From assembly GCA_029962745.1 (NCBI GenBank), contig CM057165.1:382990-446989 (forward strand): a stretch of DNA of 64,000 nucleotides, in the 5' to 3' direction. Shown here piece after piece: positions 10,332 through 21,916 of the stretch (the first letter of the stretch is position 1; the number at the start of each line of letters is the position of its first letter). The translations under genes were made by a program, and so were the position numbers. A model generated the notes under the pieces. The model ran no database searches and was not told where the DNA came from. It saw nothing but the letters and a program-made list of their open reading frames with translations. Origin of the DNA: Echinometra lucunter. Its lineage: Eukaryota; Echinodermata; Echinoidea; Camarodonta; Echinometridae.

Positions 10332-10735
10332 CCCATTCGTGACAGAGGTCCACATTTTGTGGTTTGGCCTAATATCTTTTGATGCAAAGCCCTAAAAATC
10401 ATACCAAATACATGAGCAGAAAGAGCAAAAAATTCTACACAAACTGTGCCCATTTTTGGTTGTGACAATATTCGTTGTTTGATGCTGAAATTTTTTTAAA
10501 GGAAAATAAGCACTAAAATCCTTAAATTGGCAATGTGATAGAAAGTTTAAAATCACCGTTTTCCCCTGCAAATTGGCAACTTTTTGACTTCATAATTTCT
10601 GTTAATTTATATTCATTTCAGATACATGACGTTTTATAAGAAAAATGTAGCAATAAAATAAAAATGTTGGTGTTGCCAATTTGAAGTATAAAAGCTGATC
10701 AAATTAGGCTTTTAATAATTCCTGTCACGAATGGG
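10332..10735. mobile_element. piggyBac-like MITE, left-arm copy
   Basis: 404 bp with 14-bp perfect terminal inverted repeats CCCATTCGTGACAG...CTGTCACGAATGGG, flanked on both sides by TTAA (10328-10331 and 10736-10739). TTAA target duplication with ends starting CCC is the hallmark of the piggyBac superfamily. There is no transposase; the interior is non-coding and shared with copies at 37587-37994, 57144-57551 and two decayed copies. Confidence 0.85.
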
Positions 10736-10739
10736 TTAA

Positions 10740-11545
10740 TAACTAAAACTAAAGAGTACACTGTATGCAGAATTTACAAAGTGTGCTGGCAATTGTTTTA
10801 CATACTGATAATTATGAACACAAGTGAACTACTGTATACAAAGGCAGTAAGCTGGGTCCTTCAGCAATTTATATTGAATGGAAGCCCTCAAAATTCATGA
10901 TCAGAACTGATGTATCATTAATTATTAAAATTGCTTTTCATGCATTTATTATGTCCATGCATGTATAAAAGCAATTAAATTGATTATTGAGGTTGGTCTG
11001 CATGGAATAAGCCCTTGAAAATGAACTAAATGTACCAATATTTGCCTTACATGCATTACTTATGTTAGCCTATGTACCAAAGCAATTAAATGGATAATTG
11101 CGGTACGTCCTTAAGTACTGCAAACATAAGCATGTATAATTAATGCATTAGCTATGAATGCAAATATATAAAGAAGTTGAATTGATTATGGAAGTTGTTC
11201 ATTAAGCAGAATAAATAGTGATGGATGAGATTCATCGATTGGTCGAAAGGACCTTTCTGAAGGATTCTGATTGATTTTTGTGTGCAGTGAAAACAAATCT
11301 GGACCTGCTCCGATGAGTAGGATGATGATTGCCGAATGCCCAATCAGACTGCCCAAAAAATTCTGTGTAGAAAGCTCTTCAGAAAATAGATGTAATTTGA
11401 ATGCTGGAGTAATCCAATGGCCATAAGCTGGCATGTATGAGGAGATGACTTCCTCCAAAACATTTTTGTTTAAATATTATTTTCCTTTATGATTTATGAT
11501 ATTATTGATATCATCGCTATATGTTATTTATGATCTGGAGCTTTG
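10740..11545. other. Non-coding with repeated AATTAAAT/GCATG motifs
   Basis: Three loosely similar stretches (10910, 10975, 11040, 11105) contain ATGCATTTATTATG, AAGCAATTAAATTGATTATTG and a following GGTNNGTCC. They look like a decayed tandem of about 65 bp. The mirror is at 37160-37420. No exon was recognised. Confidence 0.4.
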
Positions 11546-11547
11546 CA

Positions 11548-12236
11548 GTTCATGATAATACTTCCCATTTCATGATATTTAACTTCACAATTCATGTTAT
11601 GTAACTTCACGATTCATTATATGTTACTTCACAATTCATGATATGTAACTTTACCATTCATGATATGTAACTTCACCATTCATGATATGTAGCTTCACAA
11701 TTCATGATATGTAACTTCACCATTCATGATATGTAACTTCACGATTCATTATATGTAACTTCACAATTCATGATATGTAACTTCACAATTCATGATATGT
11801 AACTTCACCATTCATGATATGTAACTTCACAATTCATGATATGTTACTTCACAATTCATGATATGTAACTTCACAATTCATGAAATGTAACTTCACAATT
11901 CATGATATGTTACTTCACAATTCATGATATGTAACTTCACCATTCATGATATGTAGCTTCACAATTCATGATATGTAGCTTCACAGTTCATGTTATGTAA
12001 CTTCACGATTCATTATATGTTACTTCACAATTCATGATATGTTACTTCACCATTCATGATATGTAACTTCACAATTCATGATATGTAACTTCACAATTCA
12101 TGATATATACCTTCAGAATTCATATTCAACTTCAGGTTCATGATATGTGTATCTTCATAATTCATGATATGTAACTTCACAGTACATGATTTAACTTTAC
12201 AATTCTTGATATGCTACTTCACAATTCATGGAAAAT
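11548..12236 (+). repeat. 22-bp satellite array, left arm
   Basis: About 30 copies of TTCATGATATGTAACTTCACAA with single-base variants (ACCATT, ACGATT, GTTACTT). The right arm has the same array on the other strand, about 120 bp longer (36110-36925). Confidence 0.95.
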
Positions 12237-12595
12237 TCCATCAGAATCCGTAGTCTTTCAGTATACTACTCCTTAAAGACTGCTGATAACTCTTTGCATA
12301 TGTCCTCCAATGCTCTGTATTATTTCATACTCATTATTCAAAATATCATTATCTACCGCTTCTTTGTTATAAACACTTCTTGTTGTCATGGAAATTTTTT
12401 CTTGTACCATCCTTTTCCTTTTTGAGAGATAACTTCTTTTGTGTATTTCCCTAGCACTTGATGTGACATTTAATGCAGGAAATTGCTTCCTGTCTTGTTC
12501 TCAACTTTGTCTTTTCATGGCCTTGATGAATGTACTAGAAATTTCAATTACATATCAAGTAGACCCTTATCTCTTGTTATTCTGTTTGTATGAGA

Positions 12596-12815
12596 GTGCA
12601 GACATGATGATGTAAGAGATAGAGAGACCAAGAGAGAGAAAGGAAGGAGGGATAAAGAAGGAGGGAGATAGAGAGAGGGGAAGGAAGGATAAAGAACAAG
12701 GAAGAGAGAGAGGAAAGGGATGCCAGAAAAGGTAGAGGGAGGGTAAGAAAATGAGAGAGAGAGCAAGAGAGAGAAAGAGAGTGAAAGAGAGAGAGAGAAG
12801 GAAAGAATTAAAAAA
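12596..12815 (+). repeat. GA-rich microsatellite region, left arm
   Basis: GAGA/GGAA-rich tract. The matching right-arm tract (35490-35730) is TC-rich but rearranged in length and order, showing fast turnover. Confidence 0.8.
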
Positions 12816-13734
12816 GAGGGAAGTAATAAATATTTTTTGTGAACAGATAATAAGTAGAAAAACAGCTTGAAGTCAAGGCATCTAGGCCGATGTTCAACTC
12901 ATTACTTAAGCCATAATTTTATTTATTTTACTCAGTTTTTGTTTTTATACTTAGCCATATTCATTATTCAACTGTATCTTTCATGTAGCTGGAATGTATT
13001 TTTCGTATATGCTCAGTCATGAAATGCAGCACATCTAGGTAAATTTTATACACCATATACAGTGCGACACCTTTTTCTGGATAGGTTACAATGCCTTAAA
13101 GTGGACGTACTAAAGTAAAATACTTAGAAGTGACCTGAATACAAGTTAAGACATTTTACTTAGCCAAGAAAAAAACTATGTAATTTACTTAATCTTTGTA
13201 GCAAATTGAATACTGCCTTGGAGTTCTGTTTCTCTCACTCATCAAAATAAAGTCCAAGAATAAGCAAAAAGACAAATAAAATGTTCTTTTCATTCTTCCT
13301 GTATACATGGTTGGATTTTGGCTTCATAATCATTCTTGTCTTTTATTCTTTTGATTTCAAGAAGAAAAGTGCCAATAAGTATTTAATTAAAAGTTCTTTA
13401 ACAAAATTATTGCTTAGATATAAATACAGTAGACCTTTGGTCAGTAAAACTATACTTCTATGAAAAAAATATTAAGATTTTATAGATGGTGCTTGGTCAA
13501 CAAAGGAAGATGCCATGTCTGCTTGGGCCGGGGTTCATATTGCACTTTCTACACAGTATGGAGGACCGCCACTCCAATGCTGTGTAATCAATACATTATA
13601 AGTGCTACTTCAACAGCTTAACAGCATTATAAGGCGTATTCTCATTATACCACAAACTTGCAGTATTATGTGGCTTGCCCGCGGCAAGGAAGACGTTCGT
13701 TTATCCAGCTCTGGCGAGCGTAGTCTGGGACCAT
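12816..13734. other. No feature recognised (left arm)
   Basis: AT-rich non-coding sequence. The right-arm counterpart (34610-35490) shows above-average divergence here, with several small indels. Confidence 0.35.
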
Positions 13735-14260
13735 TGTTAAAGGGACATTTCAAAGAAGATTAGTTTGTGTAGTTCTAGCTAGCATGTGGAGACCAAGTTA
13801 ACATGACAGGTCAAAGAAGGGTGTTAGTTTCTATAGCATAGTTTGGAAGGAATTGAAAAGGACAAACTAAGTAGGGTATTAGTTATACAGCTTGAACTAA
13901 CATTGTCGGAGATTACCTTAAAGAGAAAATTCAGAGGAGGCTAGTTTTTGCAAATCTAGCTAGCATGTGTTGGTACAGTGTAAAAGGACAATTCAAGGAA
14001 GTTAGTTAATTTCTCTTTAGCTAACTGCAGTCTGGGACCAATTCACCAAAAGATGTTTTATACAGACTAGCTAGTACGTGTAAGTACAATTTCGAGATCC
14101 AGTTCAGAGGAGCAAATTGGTTAATGTAGCTTTTGATAGTGCAGTTTAAGACCACTTTTGAATTAAAGGAACAGTTCAGAGAAGGAAATTAGTCTATGTA
14201 TCTCTAGCTAGTGCAGGTTGAGATGAGTGTAGAGGGACAATAAAAGGAGGAGATTAGTGT
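13735..14260 (+). repeat. Degenerate ~65-bp tandem array, left arm
   Basis: Roughly eight diverged units containing AAAGGGACANTTCA, GAAGGAGATTAGTTTATGTA, GCTCTAGCTAGTGCAGTTTG and AGACCAATTT. Conserved in order in the right arm (34075-34610). Confidence 0.75.
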
Positions 14261-14758
14261 ATATTCTAAAACATTCAGAAATCTAATTTTCCAATGATAT
14301 TCCATTTTCAAAAACACAGTTTAATATTTATTTCTAATATAATTTAAAATACTTGATGCGCTCTTTTGCACTTAAGCACTCTGTGTGACAAAGCGCAATT
14401 ATTCCATTGTAAGTCAGATGCTAACTTTTAACCATTTAAAGCAAAAGCTTTTAACTGTATTGGTGCTATGACTTCTAAGCTCCTTTTTGATCTGCTTTTA
14501 AAAACTTTAACATGCTACATGCCTGCTTGTTGTTTTCGGAAGACTGTTTAGTTTCAGCATAACCTCCTCAGTAGAAAGCAGCTGTTTTTTTTTTCAGAGG
14601 CAGTGTGGTTAGGGAAAGATAAGTTGCTACTCTTTGAACCATTTGATAAAAGTTCCAGCAGATCAAGAAGAAACTTTTTAGTAGATCCCTCCATTTCCAC
14701 ATGTTTTCTTTAAAGATACACCAAACATACCAGTTATACTGTACATTGTTACATATTT
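14261..14758. other. No feature recognised (left arm)
   Basis: Non-coding AT-rich DNA, mirrored at about 33590-34075. It contains a T-run at 14586-14594. Confidence 0.35.
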
Positions 14759-15018
14759 ATGTATTTTTTTGTTTTGATAGGTGTTTGGTACAGCAATATC
14801 GGAAAAATAGCATTGAACATGGATATACAGGCATGTCGCAAGCAAAAGCTTAACTATGTCTTTGTTCAATGCTATTTTCCAGTTCTTTGTTTTATCATTC
14901 ATTTACCAGATAACTTAAAATGTATCATATTATTGTACAGTGATTTGTATGTTTGATTTCTTTTCAAAATTGTTATGAATTGTTTTTGTTGGAAATGGAA
15001 ATAAATTGATCTTAACTT
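14759..15018 (+). mobile_element. Possible retroposon 3' end
   Basis: Ends in GGAAATAAATTGATCTTAAC, like LINE/SINE 3' ends. A hairpin pairs GGAAAAATAGCATTGAACATG (near 14805) with TTGTTCAATGCTATTTTCC (near 14862). The mirror is at 33320-33590. Assignment is weak. Confidence 0.3.
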
Positions 15019-15455
15019 CCATTCTTAGCAGGAAGCAGGAAGGCCCTTTGAAAAACTATTGATCTGCATTTGTCCTGCAAGTGAAGTAAATGAGTACATG
15101 GTGGGATTTTTCTTAATGCCCCGTCCCTTATTTTTGAAGCAAGGCTAGAGCCAGGATAATCAAATTTATGCTCTTATCAATGAAAATCTAGGTATACCGC
15201 ACAAGTATATCTGGCATATAGATATTGTCCTACTTCTCTGTCTGATATTATCACTAGTATTCCCATTTTCCGGTATCTACTGCTTTTATGGGAATTAGGT
15301 TGTTGCTGGATTGTGTGTCAGATACATTTCACTGTGTACAGACATATGTTTCATAAGACGCTCTTAACATCAGATTATTCCTTCAGGCACAGAAGCCTCT
15401 CCTGTGCAGAAAACCATGATAACACGTTGATGGAAATGCCATGCTTTCAGGTTCC

Positions 15456-15468
15456 GTTGCCTGGCAAC
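15456..15468. promoter_or_regulatory. X-box-like palindrome (RFX-type), left arm
   Basis: GTTGCCTGGCAAC is a perfect inverted repeat matching the RFX-factor X-box pattern (GTTGCC-N-GGCAAC). It is unchanged in the right arm (32867-32879). RFX sites are typical of cilium genes, but no promoter or first exon is evident next to it. Confidence 0.4.
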
Positions 15469-15969
15469 GGGATGATGAGGTAGGATGGTAAAAAAAAAAA
15501 AAGAAACACCAAGAAGAGCAGCCATAAAATGGCCAAGATATTATCATCCTGGTTTTCTTGTGCGTAGGGTTTGATGGTTCACTAAGCAGAGGAGAATGTA
15601 AGCAAGGACACTTGTAAGTTTAACATTTAACACCAGACGTCGTCGCTCAGGGCTGCACTTTAAATGGTCATACACTGACGACAAGGGCTATAGCATGTGC
15701 ATTAAGGGAAATGTTGCCAAATGGCTAGTAGTTTCACTGGAAAGGGTTAAGCTGCCATTTTCGTAGGTGAAGATATTGGACATGGTTTTAAGGGAGGATG
15801 CAGAAAAGCATGAAGTGCTGTGCTTTACGGATTCTTTGTAACATTGATTTTGCTGATTGGAAAATGATTTGGAAAAAGCAATCACTCTTATATACTGAGT
15901 TATTTGAAATGCAATTAGTCACATACACCATATATTTGCATGAATATGGTAACATTTTTTTCTACATAG

Positions 15970-17198
15970 ATACTACTTCTGCATCTATGACTTCTACATC
16001 TACTACTTCTACTTGTACATCTACTACTTGTACATCTACTACTTGTACATCTGCTACTTCTACATCTGCTACTTCTACATCTACTACTTCTACATCTGCT
16101 ACTTCCACATCTACTACTTCTACATCTACTACTTCTACATCTGCTACTTCTACATCTACTGCTTCCACATCTACTACTTCCACATCTACTGCTTCCACAT
16201 CTGCTACTTCTACATCTACTTCTTCTGCATCTACTGCTTCCACATCTACTGCTTCCACATCTACTTCTACATCTGCTACTTCTACATCTACTGCTTCCAC
16301 ATCTACTGCTTCTACATCTGCTACTTCTACATCTACTGCTTCCTCATCTACTACTTGTACATCTGCTACTTCTACATCTGCTACTTCCACATCTACTACT
16401 TCTACATCTGCTACTTCCACATCTGCTACTTCTACATCTACTACTTCTACATCTGCTACTTCCACATCTACTGCTTCCACATCTACTACTTCTACATCTA
16501 CTGCTTCCACATCTACTTCTTCTGCATCTACTTCTTCTACATCTACTGCTTCCACATCTGCTACTTCTACATCTACTACTTCCACATCTACTACTTATAC
16601 ATCTACTACTTATACATCTACTACTTCCACATCTACTACTTATACAGCTACTACTTATACATCTACTACTTCCACATCTACTACTTTTACAGCTACAACA
16701 ATTACTTCATCTACTGATTTTCCATCTACAATTTCTACATCTACTGCTTCTGCGTCTACTACTTCTGCATCTGCTGCTTCTGCATCTGCTGCTTCTGCAT
16801 CTGCTGCTTCTGCATCTGCTGCTTCTGCATCTGCTGCTTCTGCATCTGCTGCTTCTGCATCTGCTGCTTCTGCATCTGCTGCTTCTGCATCTGCTGCTTC
16901 TGCATCTGCTGCTTCTGCATCTGCTGCTTCTGCATCTGCTGCTTCTGCATCTGCTGCTTCTGCATCTACTGCTTCTGCATCTACTACTGCTGCATCTACT
17001 GCTTCTACATCTACTACTTTTACAGCTACAACTATTACTTCATCTGCTACTTCTACATCTATTACTTCTACATCTATTACTCCTACATCTACTACTTCTA
17101 CATCTGCTACTTCTACATCTACTACCTCTGCATCCACTTCTTCTACTACTTCCTCTTCTACTTCTTTCACATCTTCTACTCAAAAATCTACTACTTAA
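15970..17198 (+). CDS. Possible Thr/Ser-rich exon (15-bp coding minisatellite)
   Basis: A strong-looking acceptor TTTTTTTCTACATAG precedes an open frame of about 409 codons made of Ser-Thr-Ser-Thr-Thr and Ser-Ala-Ser-Ala-Ala units, ending in TAA. The same acceptor, frame and stop occur in the right arm (32366-31813) with a length difference of 675 bp, a multiple of 15. Such a protein would be mucin-like. Against a gene: all repeat units are multiples of three, several other frames are also open, and the region upstream of the acceptor is not open in the right arm because one T is missing. I cannot tell whether it is translated. Confidence 0.2.
15985..17190 (+). repeat. 15-bp minisatellite, left arm
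   Basis: Units of ACTTCTACATCTACT and GCTTCTGCATCTGCT. The segment 16755-16970 is a nearly pure run of the GCA/GCT variant, indicating recent expansion; flanking parts are more mixed. The right arm lacks that long pure run. Confidence 0.95.
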
Positions 17199-17319
17199 AT
17201 ATCTACTCATTTTTCATTGAAATCTTTCTACATCTGATAATTCTACACTCTTTCAGCATAACTTTTTCTGCTCCTTTTCGGTCAGTGCATTAAGAAATCT
17301 AGGATGCTAAGGTAAATAG

Positions 17320-18720
17320 GTATTTCTTTTTGAAATAGTATTAGCATGTGCATATTTCTGCTCAATACAGCACTGGTTGTATTATTCACATAATTTCTCC
17401 ATGAATATTTCATGAACAGATTGAGGGAGCTTTAAAAATGAGGATTGAAATTAAAAAAATTAAACAAATAAAACAGAACTGAGTAATTTAGCTAAGGGTC
17501 TATTTTTATTGCTAGGTACTAGGAAAATTTAGTTACACATATTCTGTGGCATTATCTTTCAGAAAAGTAATGCCACTAGCTGTATAATTCATGACTTAGT
17601 AATTGAAGCATTTAAAAGGATAACGGAAGACATGTTAGCTGTTTTTAGCATATTTGTATACACCTGTACCTGAAAGATTTGAGCTAAGCACAGCCCCATA
17701 TGTTTTGCTTTTTTCATTCATGAAGTAATCTCCCTTGATGTATAATTCATGAACAAATATTAGGAGCATTAAAAAAGGAGAAATTGAAAACCCCCGTAAT
17801 CTATGAGTGGGTTTATTTTTCTTGCCAGGTATAAGAATGGAGATCATAACAGTTACATGTGTTGTGGTGTACTATTTCTGTTATTCATGAAGTAATCTTA
17901 CTATGCACAATTCATGAAGAAGTAAAAAGAAGCATCTGTAAAGAGAAATTGGAAAACCTCTGTTGACTAGTTAAGGGGATATTTAATTGCCATTTACCTG
18001 GAAAATTCGAGATAAGCACAGTTGCTTGTTTTTTACACTCTGTCTGTGATTTTCAGAAGTAATCTGACTGAATTTATTATTCATGAATGCATAACAGGAG
18101 TATTACAAAAAAAGAAAAATTGAAAAATTCTGTTATCTAGCTGTGGGTTTATATTTCTTACCAGGTACATGGCAGAACTGAGCTACACAGGGCACTTTGT
18201 GTTGTGCAACACCCTTTTTCATTCATATTGCAATGCATTATTCCTGAAAACGCAATATGAGTATAGAAGAAGAAGAAGAAGAAGAAGAAGAAGAAGAAGG
18301 AGGAGAAGGAGGAGGAGGAGGAGAAGGAGGAGGAGGAGAAGGAGGAGGAGGAGAAGGAGGAAGAGAAGAAGGAGGAGAATGAGGAGAAGGAGGAGGAGAA
18401 GGAGGAGAAGAAGAAAAGAAATGAAGAAGTACAATTAAACAAAGATGAAGAAGAATGATAAAAGAAATGGAAGAAGAAGAAGAAGAGGGGTAGACGGAGA
18501 CACTGTAATGTAGCTGTGAGTGTTTTTTTTAACAGCTGCTTATCCCAGTTATACCTTTTTTTCATCATTTTCATCATTCACAAAGTCATTTCACTGAATG
18601 TATGATTCATGAGGGGTTTATAGGACCTCTTTAAAAAGAGGAAGAAGAAGATTCTGTAATCCAGTTGTGGGAGTATCTTGAGTGCTTATAGTACTTTGAA
18701 GAATCAAGCTAAGCTGCTCT
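17320..18720 (+). repeat. Diverged ~170-bp tandem array
   Basis: About seven units share CATTCATGAA, AGGAGCATTAAAAAGAG-like, GTAATCTAGCTGTGGGTTTA, TTGCCAGGTAC and GAGCTAAGCACAGTTG in order, with ATTCATGA boxes near 17413, 17588, 17748, 17911, 18083 and 18587. One unit is interrupted by the GAA/GGA microsatellite. The right arm holds the matching part (30736-31700). Confidence 0.75.
18265..18500 (+). repeat. GAA/GGA microsatellite
   Basis: Long AGA/GGA/GAA tract. It marks the edge of the inverted duplication: the partner contig begins inside the same microsatellite at 30640. Long Arg- or Leu-coding frames across it are compositional. Confidence 0.95.
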
Positions 18721-18833
18721 TATTAGAGCACCATTCCATATATCAAAGTTCTGATTTGAAATTGTGTAGTTCTTTCTAGTTCATTGCAGAGTTTATCATC
18801 TGCCAAAAGCCAGAAAGGAATTCATATGACAGC

Positions 18834-19222
18834 AATTATTCAAAGCCTTTGTTCATCAGCTTTTCTTCTTCAAATTGGCAGCACCAGTATTTGTCCTTTT
18901 TCTTCTAAAAAGTCATGCATCTGAAAGAGATATAAATTAACAGAAAGTATGTTGAGAAATTAAAAAGTTGCCAGTTTTGCATGGTTAAGCAGTAACTTCA
19001 ACTTTTTATCATGTTGCCAGTTTAAGGATTTTAGTGTATATTCCCCTTTAAAAAGACTTCAGCATCAAACAACAAATACTGAGGCTACAGAAATGGACAT
19101 AGTGTGTGAAGATTTTTTTTCTTCTCAGATTTCATTTCATGTATTTGTAATGATTTGTAGGGCTATGCATCCAAAGTTATCAGGCAAAACCACACAATAT
19201 GGACACTCCGAAATGAATGTAT
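18834..19222. mobile_element. Decayed piggyBac-like MITE copy
   Basis: AATTATTCAAAGCC, TTCTTCAAATTGGCAGCACC, TCAGCATCAAACAACAAATA and GGGCTATGCATCCAAAGTTATC follow the interior of the 57144-57551 element in order. The terminal CCCATTCGTGACAG ends are no longer recognisable. Confidence 0.7.
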
Positions 19223-20227
19223 GGGACCACTCAGTAATGTGGCATAAATGTTCACCCCATATGAGATAATTGTTGTTGTATTGTGAAAATGAGGGGAATT
19301 AAAGGGCAATCTTGTTCAGAGCATATTTTTTACTAAGATATTCTTCCTGAATTACAGTAAGTTCAGTAAGTTTACAAAATATTTTTCACCTTTCCCAGGA
19401 CTCCAGCTTCTCATCAAGGGATGAGAAATTATGCTTTTTACTGGCTCTTTCTCGATAACATGTACATTTACATCAATTCTGTCTTATGCCTAAGGCATTA
19501 TTTTCTACGGATAGGCTAAACCATAAGGCTTGTTCACATATGAAGTGGTAAAACGTGTTGAAAACCTGTGGCAGTTTTGTTTACTGAAGTAAAGCGAAGT
19601 AGAGATGCATGTTCTATAAGCATGGGCATCAATTGGGGGGGGGGGGGGGGGAGGGGACACTTCCCCCAATTTTTAAGGGTGGGGGACACAATAGGGTATG
19701 TCCCCCCCCCCAAAAAAAAGAACAATATACTTGAGGACCTTTTGTTTTTTGCCTGTCAGCAATTTTTAGTGTGTGTGTTCCTCCAAATTTATGTTCCTCA
19801 TGAGAATTTCAAGCTAAGGGCTTTTTCTTTGCTTTCAGCAAATTTTGGATGAATGTCCCCCCCCCCCCCCCGCCCACATACACACACACACAATTTAAGC
19901 CGAGGAATTTTTTCAGAGCGTACCCCCTCAAAAATATATATAGCTGTTTGATGCCTGAAGGGCTGTAAGATACAAAAAAATGAAGTGTGGTAGGGTTTTT
20001 TAGAAAATAGTTTTTTTTCTTTGGAAGTGGTTTAGTGATGCATAAGTAAACAAGCCATTAGGATTCAGTCTAGGAAAGGTGCAGTCTTTGAGATTATGCA
20101 ATTGCCTTGAAGTACTCCATAAATGGATACAAGATCCATTTGCTTGGGTCACAGTAAGATGATAGGCTATCAGGGAGATGTGAAAATGGAAATTTTATGG
20201 GAGTTTTTGTCATTTCTATCTTATTTA
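19223..20227. other. Non-coding with G/C homopolymer runs
   Basis: Contains a G-run at 19636-19660, a C-run at 19700-19711 and another at 19858-19872, with GGGGACAC/GTCCCCC motifs that pair in inverted orientation. No exon was seen. Confidence 0.5.
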
Positions 20228-20865
20228 AGAGATAGAGAGGGAGAAGAGGGAGATAAGAGAGATACAGATACAGAGAGAGATACAGAGAGAGAGAGATACA
20301 GAGAGAGATGTGAGGAGTATTAAGGAAAATAAGAAAGGAGGATTGAGGGGTGAAAAAGAGGGAAGAGAGAGAGAGAGAGAGAGATAGATGGGGGAGGAGA
20401 TGGAGTGGTAGGAAGCAATAAAGAGATAGACAGACAGACAGACAGAGGAAATGAGAGGGAGGCTGTAGAGGATTGAGAGAGGGGTAAGAAAGGAGAGGGA
20501 GGAGGAACATGGGAGAGGTGTGGAGTGGTAGGAAGTGATATAAGAGATAGAGAGAGGAGAAGTGAGAGGGAGGTTGGGGAGGATTGAGAGAGGGGTAAAA
20601 AGGAAGGAGGGGGAGTGGGAGAGAGGGGTGGGGAAGGGGGGGAGTGGTAGAGATGAGTTGAGTTAGATAGATTGAGAAAGAGAGATATAGAAAAAGAAAT
20701 ATAGAGGGAGGAAAGAAATGGCGACGGAGGTCGGGTTGAGAGAAGGATTGAAAGGAAGGTTTCAAATGGTGGAAAGTGCAGAATAGGGGGAGAGAGAGGG
20801 GGAGGGGGAGGAGTGAAAAAGAGACACACTTGAGAGATGGAGAGGAAATGAGGTGACAAAAGAAT
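20228..20865 (+). repeat. GA-rich low-complexity tract
   Basis: Alternating GAGAGA, GGAGGA and GATACAGA units. The long open frames on the minus strand (Leu/Pro/Ser-rich) are products of composition. Confidence 0.9.
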
Positions 20866-21912
20866 GCCCCCAAAATGGCATTGTTTAATGATTTCTGGGA
20901 ACATTTCAGCTATACTGGTTCGCATTATATATTGACTGCACTGGTTATTGCTTTCGGTTTTATGGGAGATATAAATACCACCGTAGCAAGCCAGCATACA
21001 GCTTATGAGATTAATGATATGCGTTGGCTTAATGGCATCTCATGATGATACTCTTTTAATCCAGGCAAAAATCTACCAGGATGCTGCCTGTAATAAAATA
21101 GCCTTGTTGACACATACATGAATACAAGTAAGTGGGCACACACTCAAAGCATCTTGAGCACCAGAAGATGCAGCTACATATATATTCAGATACTTGTCTG
21201 GTCTGGAACCTTGCAGCGTGAGTGCTCACGCTTGTCTTGCTACTCGCCAGACGAGTGCACACCATGTGTCGTCCAATATCTCATCTACTGAGTGGAGGTA
21301 TTAAGGGTGTAAATTGGCAACACGCACACGTGTGGATTTCTTAATGTTAAAAGGTTTGGTATAGAGCAAAAATTGGAGATTTGTGCATAGGCATAGCAAC
21401 AAATGTGTGTATGTTGGGGGGGGGGGTGGGTGACACTTTATCTTTAATCTTTATTAAGTTACCAGCCCTTTCCAGTTTTCTATAGATCGATAAACATATA
21501 GGATTGGACAAGAAAGTAACTTACCCTAGCTCAAAAGAAAATTCACATGGTTGCAACTATAGACAGTATAATGTGCTATTCAAGGCAAAATATCTAATAT
21601 TCAGTGCTTTCTTGATGGCATAGGTGTTCAGAGAATGAATATCTTACCTGTATCACAATTCATTAATAATTCCATTAAAGTATCGGTACATAGATATGAT
21701 TCTTATACCCTAAGGGTGTATGATGTTAAAAGTATAGCAACAGATATCTTACACACTACACAGATATTGCAGTTTCTCCCTGAGGCCCAATATTCTAGGT
21801 CAAAATGTAAGTGATGCGTAGCTGAACAGTATAAGTGCTGTATTTATAGAGCGGATTAGAGCTAATGAGTGTGTGTTAAAAGGCTCAAACCTGTTTTTAA
21901 TCAGTTTTATTT
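20866..21912. other. No feature recognised
   Basis: Non-coding DNA with a G-run at 21416-21426. No exon or repeat family was identified. Confidence 0.4.
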
Positions 21913-21916
21913 TTAA

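Larger units (their letters stand above)
7169..18300 (+). repeat. Left arm of the ~11-kb inverted duplication
   Basis: Begins at the first base after the gap (GCCACCCCC) and matches the reverse complement of 30640-41360 throughout, with scattered substitutions, small indels and tandem-array length differences. Homology ends inside the GAA/GGA microsatellite near 18265-18320, where the partner contig starts. It most likely represents an allelic or overlapping contig. Confidence 0.9.

Noticed and set aside
11548..12236. CRISPR-like array
   Set aside because: Simple 22-bp head-to-tail satellite with no spacers.
16759..16965. Met-Gln-Lys-Gln-Gln repeat protein on the minus strand
   Set aside because: Shadow of the 15-bp minisatellite; every frame is open there.
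18169..18577. Long Arg-, Leu- or Phe/Ser-coding frames over the GAA/GGA tract
   Set aside because: Microsatellite composition removes stops in several frames; no splice or start context.
20094..20997. Minus-strand frames of 225 and 259 codons
   Set aside because: They lie on a GA-rich tract and overlap in different frames with Ser/Leu/Pro bias.
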